A stretch of 64,000 bases of DNA from Ectobacillus funiculus (GCF_004138295.1 NZ_SCFM01000023.1:1-64000); one strand, 5' to 3'; counted from the stretch's first letter, positions 10,078 to 21,400 are shown. Numbers and translations are program-made. The notes: generated by a model not told the origin, from the letters alone.

Positions 10078-10284
10078 ATGATTTTGAGGAATGCATTAGA
10101 GCTAAGTAAAGGGATAGAGAATGATCGCTTGGACATGTATGAATTGGCAAAAAATAAAGGTTTTTCCAACCCGGAGGTACTCAATATGAGTCAGCAATTA
10201 GATAAGAAAATTACGCTGCTACAAGAGATGATGCTTGCAATTTGCTCTAAAAATACAAAAATGTCTCATTATCAAGTCCATTAG
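10078..10284 (+). CDS. Spo0E-like aspartyl-phosphate phosphatase
   Basis: 68-residue helical-hairpin protein with the family signature SQQLDKKI at residues 38-45. Spo0E-type phosphatases remove phosphate from Spo0A~P and so delay sporulation. GGGAAGG lies seven bases before the ATG at 10078. A second ATG seven bases upstream opens a 12-codon frame in another phase and is disregarded. Which response regulator it targets cannot be told from sequence; most paralogues act on Spo0A. Confidence 0.85.
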   Translation: MILRNALELSKGIENDRLDMYELAKNKGFSNPEVLNMSQQLDKKITLLQEMMLAICSKNTKMSHYQVH

Positions 10285-10428
10285 CAACCTTACATAGATT
10301 TTCGGGACGGACGTAAGAGTGAAAGAGCAGCAAGTTGTTTAATAAAAATAAACAGGAAATGCTTGCAATTCACTCTAAAACTAATAAATAAGTAAAGAGA
10401 CATTATATTGAATAGAATGTATTATATA

Positions 10429-10478
10429 AAAAACACCTTCTCAACTCGCAATGAAGCGACTCAGATGAAGGTGTTTTT
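10429..10478. terminator. Bidirectional terminator between Spo0E-like gene and AraC gene
   Basis: AAAACACCTTC and GAAGGTGTTTTT form an 11-bp stem with A and T tracts on both sides, so it can serve both convergent genes. Confidence 0.75.
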
Positions 10479-10527
10479 CATTCGTAAGTACCTAATAGAG
10501 GAATAGATGGCAGTGATGAGGAGTACA

Positions 10528-11415
10528 TCAATCGTTCTTCACGGGGATTTTTCCTACATATTGTTTTCGAAATTGATTGGGTGTTAACTTTTCTAGTTTT
10601 TTAAAGATTCTACTGAAATATGCGGATTGTGCAAACCCGCTGCTTTCTGAAATTCTATCAATACTCCAATCTGTTGAAATAAGTAAAATCTTTGCTTGAT
10701 CAATGCGAATTTTATTTAAATATTCTATCGGTGTACAGCCAAAGGCCTGGATCATGCATCTTGCAATATGATTAGGATGGAAGCTTAGAGCATAACCAAG
10801 TTCCTCGTAGGTTACTTTTTTTGCATAGTTTTTCCTTAAGTAAATGGCTGCTTTTTCTGCTACTGCGAATACAGGAAGAGATGTGGCCAGATGCATATGA
10901 TTTGAAAGTTCTTGGAGTAATTGTTGAAAGAGCATTTGCCGCTGCCATTCCCCAGAGTGGATGGAATCGTTTTCTGATGAATTAATTTTTGAGCATAGGA
11001 GTTCAACAGTCTCAGGATTTGATAATTTACAATACTTAGGCAGCGTTATCCCAAACGGGCTCTCAGATAAAAAGTTTTCACTGTCCACAGCTGCTTTGTC
11101 CTCGTAATAACAAGGTTTAGAGACGGCAAGATCCTGCCATCCTTTCACGGCAATGAAATGGAGCCAAAAAAAATCGGTTACCTCATCACAAGGTGAAGTG
11201 GAGTAATGGTGTCGATCAGGGTAGAGGATGAGCGCACATCCCTCACTAACGTTAAAGTTATGACTGTCTTCGCCCATGAATAATCGTCCTTTTGTTACAA
11301 CTAATAAATCAAAAACACCAATTTTGTTCCGGTTTGTGTGTGATTGACCGATATTAAACGTATTTTTACCAGCTGCAAGAAGCGTCGGTAAAGGCGGAGC
11401 AAACAATTGTAACAT
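10528..11415 (-). CDS. AraC-family regulator with cupin sensor domain (paralogue 1)
   Basis: 295 residues: an N-terminal AraC-binding cupin (FDLLVVTKGRLFMGE, ALILYPDRHHY) and a C-terminal double helix-turn-helix with the AraC signature (GFAQSAYFSRIFKK, TPNQFRKQY). It is transcribed divergently from a heterodimeric ABC exporter with 151 bp to that gene's GTG start and is probably its regulator. The regulator at 15334-16203 is a clear paralogue: both start with an APPLP motif and share FDLLVVT. The ligand is unknown; such regulators often respond to sugars or antibiotics. Confidence 0.88.
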   Translation of the reverse strand: MLQLFAPPLPTLLAAGKNTFNIGQSHTNRNKIGVFDLLVVTKGRLFMGEDSHNFNVSEGCALILYPDRHHYSTSPCDEVTDFFWLHFIAVKGWQDLAVSKPCYYEDKAAVDSENFLSESPFGITLPKYCKLSNPETVELLCSKINSSENDSIHSGEWQRQMLFQQLLQELSNHMHLATSLPVFAVAEKAAIYLRKNYAKKVTYEELGYALSFHPNHIARCMIQAFGCTPIEYLNKIRIDQAKILLISTDWSIDRISESSGFAQSAYFSRIFKKLEKLTPNQFRKQYVGKIPVKND

Positions 11416-11566
11416 TTTATTTCTCCTCTAATGTTAGGATTGTGCAATTTTTTGTTAGGATTTTACATTTTATTCCTTGATTATAACACTATAATAGGTT
11501 CATAAATGTTTTTATTTTAGTGTATCTATGTTTAATAATCAAAGGCGGGGGAGGGGAAGTGAGATC

Positions 11567-13336
11567 GTGAAAAGTATACGTTGGGTGTGGGGGTATATTC
11601 GGAACTTTCGCATTAGATTATTCAGCGGACTTTTTCTGGCATTAGCTGTTTCCATGCTAAATATGCTGAATCCATATTTGGCAGGAACAATTGTTGATAA
11701 GGTTATTTATGGCCATCAGAATAGTTTGTTATGGCCCTTTTTGGGGACGATGATAGGAATAACCGTTATCAAGACAGTCATTCGATATAATTATCAATTA
11801 ATGTTCGAGCGGGTTTCCCAAAGTGTCATATTCACGATAAGAGAACGGTTGTACGATCGTCTGCAGCAATTAGATTTTAGTTTTTTCGATCGGACCAAAA
11901 CTGGAGATATCATGGCGCGAATGACCGGTGATTTGGAGACTGTAAGACATTTTACCGCATGGACAATTTATATGATCTTCGAAAATCTAACCATTTTAGT
12001 ATTCGCCATTGGGTTTATGTTCTATATCAATCCGCTGTTAGCGATGGCAATGCTCGCGGTGACACCAATTATTGGTTTCTTTGCCACCCGTTTGTCCTTT
12101 ACTGTCAGACCTACTTTTTCTGAGATCAGAGGACAGTTTGCAAGGGTAAATTCAGTGGTGCAGGAAAACATTAGCGGAAATCGTGTCGTGAAGGCCTTCG
12201 CAAAGGAAGATTATGAGATTGAGAAGTTTTCAGTGGAAAATGAGGCCTTTAAGGAAAAAAATCTCGTCTCCGCAAGGATTTGGGAAAAGTATTTGCCTAT
12301 TCTCGATTCATTGGCAGGAGTGCTAACTGTTGTAATGCTCTTAGTTGGAGGAATGATGGTCATTAATGATTCTCTTACTTTGGGGGAGTTAGTAACATTT
12401 AATTCTTTGATTTGGGCGTTAAATAATCCGATGCGGATGGCCGGCTGGTTAATAAATGATGTTCAAAGGTTTATCGCTTCAGCTGAAAAAGTAGAAGATC
12501 TGTTAAATAAAAAACCTGAAATTACTAATGAGGCAAAAAGATTCAAGATCAAACACCTTAAGGGGATAGTAGATTTCAATAATGTATCTTTTAGTTATGG
12601 AGACGAACCGGTTTTAAAAGACGTCAGCTTTAAAGTGATGCCGGGTCAAACAGTGGGGATCATTGGACCAACGGGTGCCGGAAAATCAACATTAGTCAAT
12701 CTGCTAAGCAGATTTTATGATGTGACGAGCGGGGACGTAAGGGTAGATGGGCTGAGTGTAAAGGAATGGGATTTAGCTAAATTGAGGGGTAGTATGGCAA
12801 CGGTAATGCAGGATATATTTCTTTTTTCGGATACAATTGAAGGCAATATTGCGTACGGTGACCCGGATGCCTCATTCGAAAAAGTCCAATCTGCTGCCAA
12901 AATGGCAGAGGCCCATGATTTTATTTTAAAGCTGCCGAATGGTTACGATACTATTATTGGGGAACGAGGGGTAGGTCTATCAGGAGGTCAGAGACAAAGG
13001 ATTGCCTTAGCACGAGCCATTTTAAAAAATCCATCCATTTTAATTCTGGATGATACCACTTCAGCTGTAGATATGGAAACAGAGCTCCGGATTCAACAAA
13101 CATTACAGTCTATTCTTATGGAGAAAACCTGTTTTATTATTGCCCATCGGATTTCTTCTGTAAGAGAAGCAGATTTAATTCTGGTCATGGACAATGGTAC
13201 GATCATTGAAAGAGGGAAGCATAAAGAGCTTTTGGCTAAAAAAGGGTATTACTATAGAGTGTTTAGCAACCAAAATGGGAATTTTGATCATCAATATAAT
13301 GGTGAGGATGTGAAATATCTCAATGGCGCGAAATAA
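11567..13336 (+). CDS. ABC exporter half-transporter, degenerate-site subunit (YfiB/BmrC type)
   Basis: Membrane-spanning exporter with six N-terminal helices and a nucleotide-binding domain. The GTG at 11567 is preferred over the in-frame ATG at 11528 because only the GTG has a ribosome site (GGGAGGGGAAGTGA). Walker A is GPTGAGKST (367-375), the signature is LSGGQRQR, and the H-loop is IIAHRISS. The residue after Walker B is Asp496 (LILDDTTS) rather than the catalytic Glu, which marks the non-catalytic half of heterodimeric exporters. The next gene overlaps by 14 bp and encodes the partner. Likely role: export of a drug or peptide, controlled by the divergent AraC regulator. Confidence 0.9.
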   Translation: MKSIRWVWGYIRNFRIRLFSGLFLALAVSMLNMLNPYLAGTIVDKVIYGHQNSLLWPFLGTMIGITVIKTVIRYNYQLMFERVSQSVIFTIRERLYDRLQQLDFSFFDRTKTGDIMARMTGDLETVRHFTAWTIYMIFENLTILVFAIGFMFYINPLLAMAMLAVTPIIGFFATRLSFTVRPTFSEIRGQFARVNSVVQENISGNRVVKAFAKEDYEIEKFSVENEAFKEKNLVSARIWEKYLPILDSLAGVLTVVMLLVGGMMVINDSLTLGELVTFNSLIWALNNPMRMAGWLINDVQRFIASAEKVEDLLNKKPEITNEAKRFKIKHLKGIVDFNNVSFSYGDEPVLKDVSFKVMPGQTVGIIGPTGAGKSTLVNLLSRFYDVTSGDVRVDGLSVKEWDLAKLRGSMATVMQDIFLFSDTIEGNIAYGDPDASFEKVQSAAKMAEAHDFILKLPNGYDTIIGERGVGLSGGQRQRIALARAILKNPSILILDDTTSAVDMETELRIQQTLQSILMEKTCFIIAHRISSVREADLILVMDNGTIIERGKHKELLAKKGYYYRVFSNQNGNFDHQYNGEDVKYLNGAK

Positions 13337-15104
13337 ATTTGATGTCGATGAAGAGTTGGAATCACCATTTAGTTTTATTCATTTAAAACGAATGTTTGCT
13401 TATTTGAAACCGTACAGAAAAAAGATATTTGTAACCGTTTCACTCATGCTGATCGCCAGCGGTGCAAATTTAATTGGACCATATTTGATTAAAAAAGCCA
13501 TTGACGAAAGTATTCCGAAGAAGGATGTTGCCGGTTTGTTAGCTCTTGCAGGCATTTACTTAATCGCCCTCATTATGACTGGGATTTGCATGAAATATAG
13601 AATTAGAATGATGTCTCAAATTGGGCATAGTGTTGTTCTCCATATTAGAAAAGACTTGTTTACCCATTTGCAAAAGCTATCATTCTCATTTTATGACAGC
13701 AGGCCGCACGGGAAGATTTTAGTAAGGGTAGTAAACTATGTAAACTCCTTAAGTGATTTATTATCAAATGGTTTAATTAATTTGATTACCGATCTATTTA
13801 GCCTTTTCGTCATTATAGGGTTTATGTTGGCGCTTGATGTAAAGTTAACGCTTATGGCAATGCTTGGGCTTCCCATCCTTGCCGGCGTCATCCTGCTGAT
13901 AAAAAATGCCCAACGGAAGGCATGGCAATTGTTAAGTAACAAGCAATCGAATATGAATGCTTATATTCATGAAAGCATCAATGGAATCAAAGTAACGCAA
14001 GCCTTTACAAGGGAAGCAGAAAATAAACGGATATTTAATGAGGTATCTGAAAGTTATCGAAGCTCATGGATGAGGGCAGTACGAATTCAATTTCTGCTTT
14101 GGCCTTCAATTGAAAATATTTCTATTATTACCACCTCTTTCATTTATGTTGTCGGTATATCCCTGATTGGCAATGGAGTAACAGTGGGGGCATTGGTTGC
14201 TTTTGTTGGCTATATTGGAATGTTTTGGGCACCAATCGCTAATATTGGGAATTTCTACAATGCGATCATTAATGCGACGGCCTACTTGGAGAGAATATTC
14301 GAAATGATCGATGAACAACCGACAGTAAAAGATCGTCCAAATGCTATGGAGCTTCCTCCTATCAAAGGAAAAGTTGAATTTAAAGATGTTATGTTTGGAT
14401 ATGAAGATAGTGAAAGAATCCTTGAATCCATTAATTTCTGTGCGAATCCTGGTGAAACCATTGCTCTTGTTGGTGCAACCGGATCGGGTAAGACTACGAT
14501 CATCAGTTTGATTAGCCGTTTTTATGAAGTAAGCAGCGGACGAATTGAAATCGATGGTGTCGATATTAACACAGTCACCATCCCATCCTTACGAAAACAA
14601 ATGGGTGTCATGCTTCAGGATCCGTTTATTTTTTCTGGTACGATTATGGATAATATTCGTTATGGACGGCTGGATGCTACGGATGAAGAAGTGATTGCAG
14701 CAGCCAAAGCGGTTCAGGCTCATCAGTTTATTATGGGGCTGTCAGATGGGTATCAAACGGAGGTTAACGAAAGAGGCACAAGGCTTTCGACTGGACAAAG
14801 GCAATTAATCTCTTTTGCCCGTGCGCTTTTAGCAGATCCAAAAATATTAATCTTGGATGAGGCTACATCATCGATTGATACGGAAACAGAGCTGGCCTTG
14901 CAAAAGGGACTTGAAACGTTGCTGGCTGATAGAACCTCCTTTATTATTGCCCATCGTCTTTCCACCATTCAAAATGCGACTCGTATTCTCGTAATCGATA
15001 AAGGAAGAATTATAGAGGAAGGATCCCATAGCGAATTAATGAGTCGAGAGAGTTACTATTGGAAACTGCATCATTCACAACATCAATCCCTGGAAGTGGG
15101 ATAA
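13323..15104 (+). CDS. ABC exporter half-transporter, catalytic partner (YfiC/BmrD type)
   Basis: 593 residues, six-helix membrane domain plus nucleotide-binding domain. Walker A is GATGSGKTT and Walker B is followed by a true Glu (LILDEATSS), but the signature motif is altered to LSTGQRQ. A canonical Walker B Glu here and a canonical signature in the first subunit together make one good and one degenerate ATP site, the pattern known from BmrCD-like heterodimers. It overlaps the upstream subunit by 14 bp, indicating translational coupling, and ends at a strong terminator. Confidence 0.9.
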   Translation: MARNKFDVDEELESPFSFIHLKRMFAYLKPYRKKIFVTVSLMLIASGANLIGPYLIKKAIDESIPKKDVAGLLALAGIYLIALIMTGICMKYRIRMMSQIGHSVVLHIRKDLFTHLQKLSFSFYDSRPHGKILVRVVNYVNSLSDLLSNGLINLITDLFSLFVIIGFMLALDVKLTLMAMLGLPILAGVILLIKNAQRKAWQLLSNKQSNMNAYIHESINGIKVTQAFTREAENKRIFNEVSESYRSSWMRAVRIQFLLWPSIENISIITTSFIYVVGISLIGNGVTVGALVAFVGYIGMFWAPIANIGNFYNAIINATAYLERIFEMIDEQPTVKDRPNAMELPPIKGKVEFKDVMFGYEDSERILESINFCANPGETIALVGATGSGKTTIISLISRFYEVSSGRIEIDGVDINTVTIPSLRKQMGVMLQDPFIFSGTIMDNIRYGRLDATDEEVIAAAKAVQAHQFIMGLSDGYQTEVNERGTRLSTGQRQLISFARALLADPKILILDEATSSIDTETELALQKGLETLLADRTSFIIAHRLSTIQNATRILVIDKGRIIEEGSHSELMSRESYYWKLHHSQHQSLEVG

Positions 15105-15164
15105 AAACGGTCATTTCCACGCTATGGGAGCGTTAGATTCTGTGATTTGATACTAACAATGTAT

Positions 15165-15199
15165 AACCAAGCCTCTGAATAATGAAGAGGCTTGGTTTT
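15165..15199 (+). terminator. Terminator after the ABC exporter operon
   Basis: AACCAAGCCTCT / AAGAGGCTTGGTT stem of 12 bp with a T run. Confidence 0.85.
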
Positions 15200-15333
15200 C
15201 TTAGGGATATTACATCGTTTATGGGCTTCAATGGGCTTTCATCATTTCTACAAGGTTATCCAGTACCGATTTTATCGACTACAATTTTTCCTCTTCCATT
15301 TCCCCGCGAAAAACTACTGAAAGACTCTATACC

Positions 15334-16203
15334 CTAGTAATTCGAAAAGCGATTTCGATAAGTCCGTGGCGAAAGGCCTTCGTATTTAGCGAAGCTGTAA
15401 CTGAAATAAGAGGGTTGATGAAATCCTACTTCTTCAGCGATGCGGGCGACTGGCAGATCCGTTCGCAAGAGGAGCAGCTTGGCTTGCTCTAATCGATACC
15501 TTATAAGATATTCGATAGGGGAGCAGCTGAATTGCTTTTGCATGCAGCGTGCTATGTAAACCGGGTGGAAGTTTAAAACCTCTCCAAGTTTTTCAGCTGT
15601 AATGTCCTCCTTGTAATGCTTGCGCAGATAAGAAGCAGCCTGATCGGCAACTTGTTCCCCGGGCGTCACCGTGTTCAGGTCAAGAGAGGCATTCAGTAGC
15701 TCAAGGATTTGCTGAAAGATTAATTGTCGCTTCCAACGTGCCCAATTGTTATGTGATTGCTGCTCCAAATCATTTAATTGCTGTACTTTCTCATAAACCG
15801 TTGTAGGCTGTAATAACCGGACAAATTGCGGGATATTCATAGAAAAGCTTTGAACCGTAAAAGCATCAAATCCCATTGGTTCCGTTTGTGGTACTATAGG
15901 GTAATTTTCCGTATCTCTCCAGTTCCCTGCTGTATTGAAATGAATCCAAAAATATCCCGTTTTCTCACGGCAGCCCTTCGTCGGATAATGGTGCTGATCA
16001 GGTCGTAAAATGAGCGCATGTCCGGCGGATACCTCATAATGTCGATCTTCTTCTCCGATATAAAGAGTGCCATGGGTAACGACCAGTAAATCGAACAACC
16101 CAAGGTCCCTGCGATTGAAGTGTTTTTGATTAGGCTGGAACACCCCAAAACCGCTAGCGATATAGTGCGGCAAGGGTGGAGCGATAAACTGAAGTATAGA
16201 CAT
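15334..16203 (-). CDS. AraC-family regulator with cupin sensor domain (paralogue 2)
   Basis: 289 residues with the same layout as the regulator at 10528-11415: APPLPHYIASG, FDLLVVTHG and ALILRPDQHHYP in the cupin half, then a double helix-turn-helix (VARIAEEVGFHQPSYFSYSF, LSPRTYRNRF). It is divergent from the MATE transporter at 16359 with a 155-bp shared promoter region and is probably its regulator. Ligand unknown. Confidence 0.88.
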   Translation of the reverse strand: MSILQFIAPPLPHYIASGFGVFQPNQKHFNRRDLGLFDLLVVTHGTLYIGEEDRHYEVSAGHALILRPDQHHYPTKGCREKTGYFWIHFNTAGNWRDTENYPIVPQTEPMGFDAFTVQSFSMNIPQFVRLLQPTTVYEKVQQLNDLEQQSHNNWARWKRQLIFQQILELLNASLDLNTVTPGEQVADQAASYLRKHYKEDITAEKLGEVLNFHPVYIARCMQKQFSCSPIEYLIRYRLEQAKLLLLRTDLPVARIAEEVGFHQPSYFSYSFAKYEGLSPRTYRNRFSNY

Positions 16204-16358
16204 GTCCCCATACCTCCAATCTCGTCAGGTTTGAAAAGTGAAAGTTTTGGTTTAAAAACTGCCACATCACCTAGAGTATAACTTTTATAATGTGAAATGA
16301 CTAGGTCGTTGGGAAAAAGACAGATTTTCATATCAACGAGGGAGTAGGAGGGGGTTAG

Positions 16359-17726
16359 ATGATACGTAAAGAAAAAAATATGTCGCTTTGGATGCTTGCG
16401 TGGCCTATTTTTCTTGAGATGCTTTTGCAGTTTTTGCTGGGAGCTACAGATACCTTGATGGTCAGTCATGTATCTGATGATGCTGTTGCAGTGATTGGAA
16501 TTTCTACGCAGTTGTTTAATGCGGTAAATATTCTGTTTGCGGCAGTGGCCAGCGGTGCCGGGATACTTGTGGCCCAGAAGCTTGGGGCGAAGAAGGAGGA
16601 GGAAGCCCGTACCGTTAGTATGATGGGCTTAAAGATCTGTATTGGGATCGGAGCAGCTCTTAGTGTTCTCCTTGCTTTCGGAGCGGAGCCTATCGCCAAT
16701 CTGCTGCAGCTTTCTGAGAATCTACAGCCTCTTGGGAAAACGTATATTTCCATTGTTGGCGGAGGCATGGTGTTTATGGCAGCCATGGTTGTACTTAGTA
16801 CAGTGATCCGCAATACTGGAGATACACGCAGTCCTATGTATGCTGCCATTGGAATCAATGTTATTCATGTTCTCATGAACTATGCTTTCATTCACGGTGC
16901 TGTAGGATTTCCAGCATGGGGTCTGACAGGCGTAGCTTTATCTACAACCATTAGCCGCATAATAGGTACCATCATTCTGGTTGTTATCTTTAGGAAATCC
17001 TTCCAGAAGCGTTTTAGCTGGACTGATATACGGATATTTGATCGACCGTTGTTTCGAGAAACTATGAAATTGAGTTGGCCGCTAGGGGTGGGAATGTCAT
17101 CTTGGTGTTTTACTCAGTTAGTGATCTTTACTTTTATTGCCATTCTTGGCTCCAAGGAGTTAACTGCAAGAACTTATATGAACACATTAGAGTCATTTTG
17201 CTTCTTAGTTGGCTTCTCTATTGCTATGGCAGGGCAAATTCGCATCGCCCATCTCCATGGTTCCGGTCAAGACCAAGTGGCTTACTGGAGTGCCTATCGG
17301 GTGATGTGGATCGGGCTTTCCTTAGTCTTGGTCAATACGCTCCTACTGTATGGGTTTGGAAATAAGGCCCTTAAATTATTTACGTCTGACTCGGAGATTG
17401 TATCTCTCGGCGTTTCGCTGCTAGCTGTTAATCTGCTGCTGCAGCCGGCCAAAATGCTCAATATGGCTTTAGGCAATGCTTTAAACGCTGTAGGCGAAAC
17501 CCGCTTTAACATGATAGTTGGATTAGTTTCCATGTGGGTGATTGCCGTAGGTTTATCTTACTGCCTAGGAATTTGGATGAGTTGGGGCTTGTATGGTATC
17601 TATGCAGCAATGATTTTAGATGAATTACTGCGAGGGGTGTTAGTTCTATTCCGTTGGAGAGCCAAAAAGTTTATAGTGAAGTCTGATGCTAAGGAGGAAC
17701 TGAAAAACGCAACGATGGTTTTTTAG
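16359..17726 (+). CDS. MATE-family multidrug efflux transporter
   Basis: 455-residue, 12-helix membrane protein of the MatE fold. The N-terminal half contains GATDTLMVSHVSDDAVAVIG and the repeat-related C-terminal half MWVIAVGLSYCLGIW. These proteins expel cationic drugs using a sodium or proton gradient. The ATG at 16359 has GTAGGAGGGGG just upstream. The divergent AraC gene suggests induction by a small ligand. It is followed by a strong terminator at 17801. Confidence 0.9.
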   Translation: MIRKEKNMSLWMLAWPIFLEMLLQFLLGATDTLMVSHVSDDAVAVIGISTQLFNAVNILFAAVASGAGILVAQKLGAKKEEEARTVSMMGLKICIGIGAALSVLLAFGAEPIANLLQLSENLQPLGKTYISIVGGGMVFMAAMVVLSTVIRNTGDTRSPMYAAIGINVIHVLMNYAFIHGAVGFPAWGLTGVALSTTISRIIGTIILVVIFRKSFQKRFSWTDIRIFDRPLFRETMKLSWPLGVGMSSWCFTQLVIFTFIAILGSKELTARTYMNTLESFCFLVGFSIAMAGQIRIAHLHGSGQDQVAYWSAYRVMWIGLSLVLVNTLLLYGFGNKALKLFTSDSEIVSLGVSLLAVNLLLQPAKMLNMALGNALNAVGETRFNMIVGLVSMWVIAVGLSYCLGIWMSWGLYGIYAAMILDELLRGVLVLFRWRAKKFIVKSDAKEELKNATMVF

Positions 17727-17800
17727 AATGCTTATTACCTGCTATACTATAATAATTTTTATAGATTGCTTGCATTTTTAGCTATAGTTTTTAAGAAATA

Positions 17801-17839
17801 TACACCCCAATTAACGAAGGTTGATTGGGGTGTATTGTT
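17801..17839 (+). terminator. Terminator after the MATE gene
   Basis: ACACCCCAATTAA and TTGATTGGGGTGT form a stem of ten or more pairs, then TTGTTTTT. Confidence 0.8.
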
Positions 17840-18056
17840 TTTCTATGACCATAACATAAAAAGCTAGGTAGAAATACTCTATAACAAAGCAATTTTCTCA
17901 TTCCCTGGTTTCTTCGTAGTTTTGTAACAGGTTGTGGGCAGCAGAAATAAGCCCCTTCTTATTATAAGTTCATGTTATTAACAGCCTAAAGATGTAAAAA
18001 AAACATTAAATGAAGTCGATATAATGGCATAAAAAACGAAAGAGAATATGACATAA

Positions 18057-18070
18057 TGAAAGCGCTAACA
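18057..18070 (+). promoter_or_regulatory. cre site upstream of the GH59-like gene
   Basis: TGAAAGCGCTAACA is a full match to the CcpA operator consensus. It lies in the 750-bp gene-free stretch 17727-18478, 409 bp before the GH59-like start, so the promoter probably lies well upstream and the leader is long. Confidence 0.65.
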
Positions 18071-18478
18071 CTATTTCTCTAAAAAATCAGGTAGTACATA
18101 GGGAAAACCTTTAAGAAAAGCATTGTTTTATTAGGGAATGAAAAAGGGTTAGAACTGATGAGGGACGTCCCCACTCAGCTAACATACACACCTTTTAAAA
18201 TATATAGGGAGGGATTTATGAAAAATGTAATACCTTTACAAACTTACCTTATTCCATCTCCTTAGAACAACATCAGAAAAGTAAATACAAAGCCCCAAAA
18301 TCACGACAGGGCCCAATTAATTGTAATGAGTCTTTTATTGGTATTCATGTATTTGATGAGTAAGAGGGAAAATCTAGTTTTCTTAAAAAGAAATAAACTA
18401 ATAGACTAGAATCGCTGTAATCGAAACGACTTATTTCGTTTTATATATTGAGCGAGGGGGAAAGGATAGGTTATAAAA

Positions 18479-21400
18479 ATGGTAAGTAAAAGAAAAAAGT
18501 TTAAAAAGAGTATCGGATATTTATGTGTTGCTTCCACGCTATTTGGGTCAGTTTTTGTTATGGGACCAAATGAAGCTAAAGCTGAAGTTACCACAAAAAC
18601 AATTACAATTGATGGCAACAATGTAGATAAATATAACCGATTTAAAGGCTTTGGAACGGTAACAGGTAATAATACATCACGTTTGTTGTTAGATTACAAG
18701 GAAGAAAATCCGAAAAAGTATTGGGAAATTATGAATAAGCTGTTTAATAAAGAAACAGGGGCTGGACTCACGCACGTTAAAGTAGAGTTGGGCGCTGATG
18801 TGAATTCATCCTCTGGAACTGAACCCGCAACAATGCGTTATGCAGATGAACCAGCAAATGTGCTTAGAGGAGCAGGGTTCCAATTTGCCGCTGATGCCAA
18901 ATCTATCAACCCAGATATCACGGTCGAAATTTTGCGTTGGGGTGAACCGCGTTTTTCATGGAGTGGTGCTGCAAGTAATCAATACGAGAATCGATATCAA
19001 TGGTATAAACAGACAATCGATGCAGTTTATAAGGAGTATGGCTTTAAACTAGATTATGTTGGGATTTCTCAAAATGAAAGAGCACAAAATAATGGTAAAA
19101 ATGAACTTGAATGGCTAAAATACTTTACTTCAAAAATCAAAACAGAGCCAAACTATGATGCAGACTACAAACATATTAAACTTGTTGCTGCAGATGGTTA
19201 TCGTGATACAGCAACAATTAGTAAAACACTACTTCAAAATCCAGATTTGATTGATGAAATTGACGTGATCAGTTCCCATTATGGTCTGACTGGTTCGAAT
19301 GAACTCACTCAGTTGCAAAATAAATTGATTGCTGAAGGCAAACAGCCAAAAGAAGTTTGGATATCTGAAGGAATTGCTCCAATGATAAATGCCCGTTACC
19401 GTGAAAATATGGAGCCAAATTATAATGGGCTTGGAGGAAAAGCAGGGATTGTCGATGTAACCTCGCGTATTATATCAGCATATTCATGGACAGGAGCAGG
19501 CAGCAATCCGCTTCATGCAGTTTCATTTGATTTTCAACCTTCAGTTGCAGCCTTTTATGAAGGTTCTGCCTATAATCCGAAGCATCTCATTAGTGCGTAT
19601 GATCCATGGTCTGGCTTTTATGAAGCAGATGGTGGGTTACAAGGAGTTCGTCATGTTATGAACTTTGTCGGATATGATGATCACACCACACCCGAAAATG
19701 AGCGCTGGATATATGTTAAGGATGCAACATTTAGTGATGGAGCTTTCTTCGATGGTGGTGTAGACGTCGATACGAGTACTCATAATTATATGACATTAAA
19801 GGCTCCAGAAACGGATGACTATACAACGGTCTTTGCAAATAATACAAAGGAGACGCGTAAATATCAAATTCATACTAAAAATCTAAATGGAAAAGAGAAT
19901 GCACCAGTCTATGTTTGGGAAACACGCGGGGCGGATGCAGGACAAGATTATGATGCGAATTGGTTTAAAAATGTCAGCAAAATCACACCAAAAGACGGTG
20001 TATATGAAGTTGAAGTGAAGCCTTACTCAATTGTGACTATATCAACATTAGATAAAAAATCTGAAATTAAAGACTTTGAATATCAATCACAACCAGTTGA
20101 TGTATCCCAAGACAAAATACTGCCACTACCATATACGGATGACTTTGAATACAAGAAATATCCTGTCGATGAAAAAGGTAGAGATTATGTGGATCGTCGC
20201 GGAGGCACACCACGCTATACTACTGACCAGACTGCTGCTTTTGAAGTTGTGAAAAAAGCAACTAAACCGCTATCTAGTGAAAGTGCAGCACGTACTGATC
20301 TAGAAATTCCGAATGCAAAGGCTCATGGAAATATGCTGCAGCAGAAAATCACTCATGACATAATTGGAGCAGATTGGGCGGTTTGGGGCGGAACAGATGG
20401 ATCAGCATCTAACAGTAACCCAACCACCACTCTCGGTGATCATCGTTGGGTGAATTATAAAGTTTCGTATGACTTTTTGTTAGATACGCATACACCTGAA
20501 GTAGCAGGAAGAAGTAATTATGCCTTAATTGGGGTGCGACAAGTGAAAGCGGGTGGATCAGATTCCCCTGCACCATATAATGCACGTGTATATTCAGATG
20601 GAAGATACGAAATTCTTAAGCTTGGGAAAGTTGTAAACAGTGGAACGATTGAAGGCTTCAATAACAAGGTTTGGCATAATTTAGCGTTTGAAGCGAAAGA
20701 AAATGTATTTACACTTTATTTGGATGGAAAAGAAATCGCTGCTTATACTGACGTTGATTCAACTGTAATGGCTGGAAGAGTTACGCTAGGGTCCGGTTAT
20801 TATGAAACTCTTATTGATAATTTACGTGTAGATCCAATTAAAGGATACACCTATGAATCAGATAAATATGACAGTGCACAAGGTAAGAAGTATGAGACAG
20901 AAGCAGCAGCTTTGAACAATACCGACAAATGGAATCCAATCGGATATGTTGGGAAATGGGACTATACACAAGCAGGATATGCGCACTTTAACCGTACGCA
21001 AATGACTGTAAAAACAGATGTTCCGGTTTGGAACGGAGTAGCTGTAGGATTTGGGGACTCAACAAAGGTACAAGGGACTTTGAACAAAGTATTCTATTCC
21101 GGAAGCTGGTCATCAAACAGTGCAAATGCCTGGGGATCGAATGGGGCTTCCTTTGAAATGAAATTTAAGGGAACTGATATCAGATTATTTGGTATAACGA
21201 ATCCGTCAAATGGAACTGCGGATGTGTATTTAGATGGAAAATTAGTCGGTGAAGCGAATTATCTGAATAACAGTGAAATTCATCAGATGGTCTGGTCTGC
21301 AGAGGATCTTGAAGATCAAGAGCATACACTTAAAGTAGTAGCCAAAGACAAACCGATTAGCTTCACCAAGGCAGAAATAGAAACGACTGACCCTGTGTTA

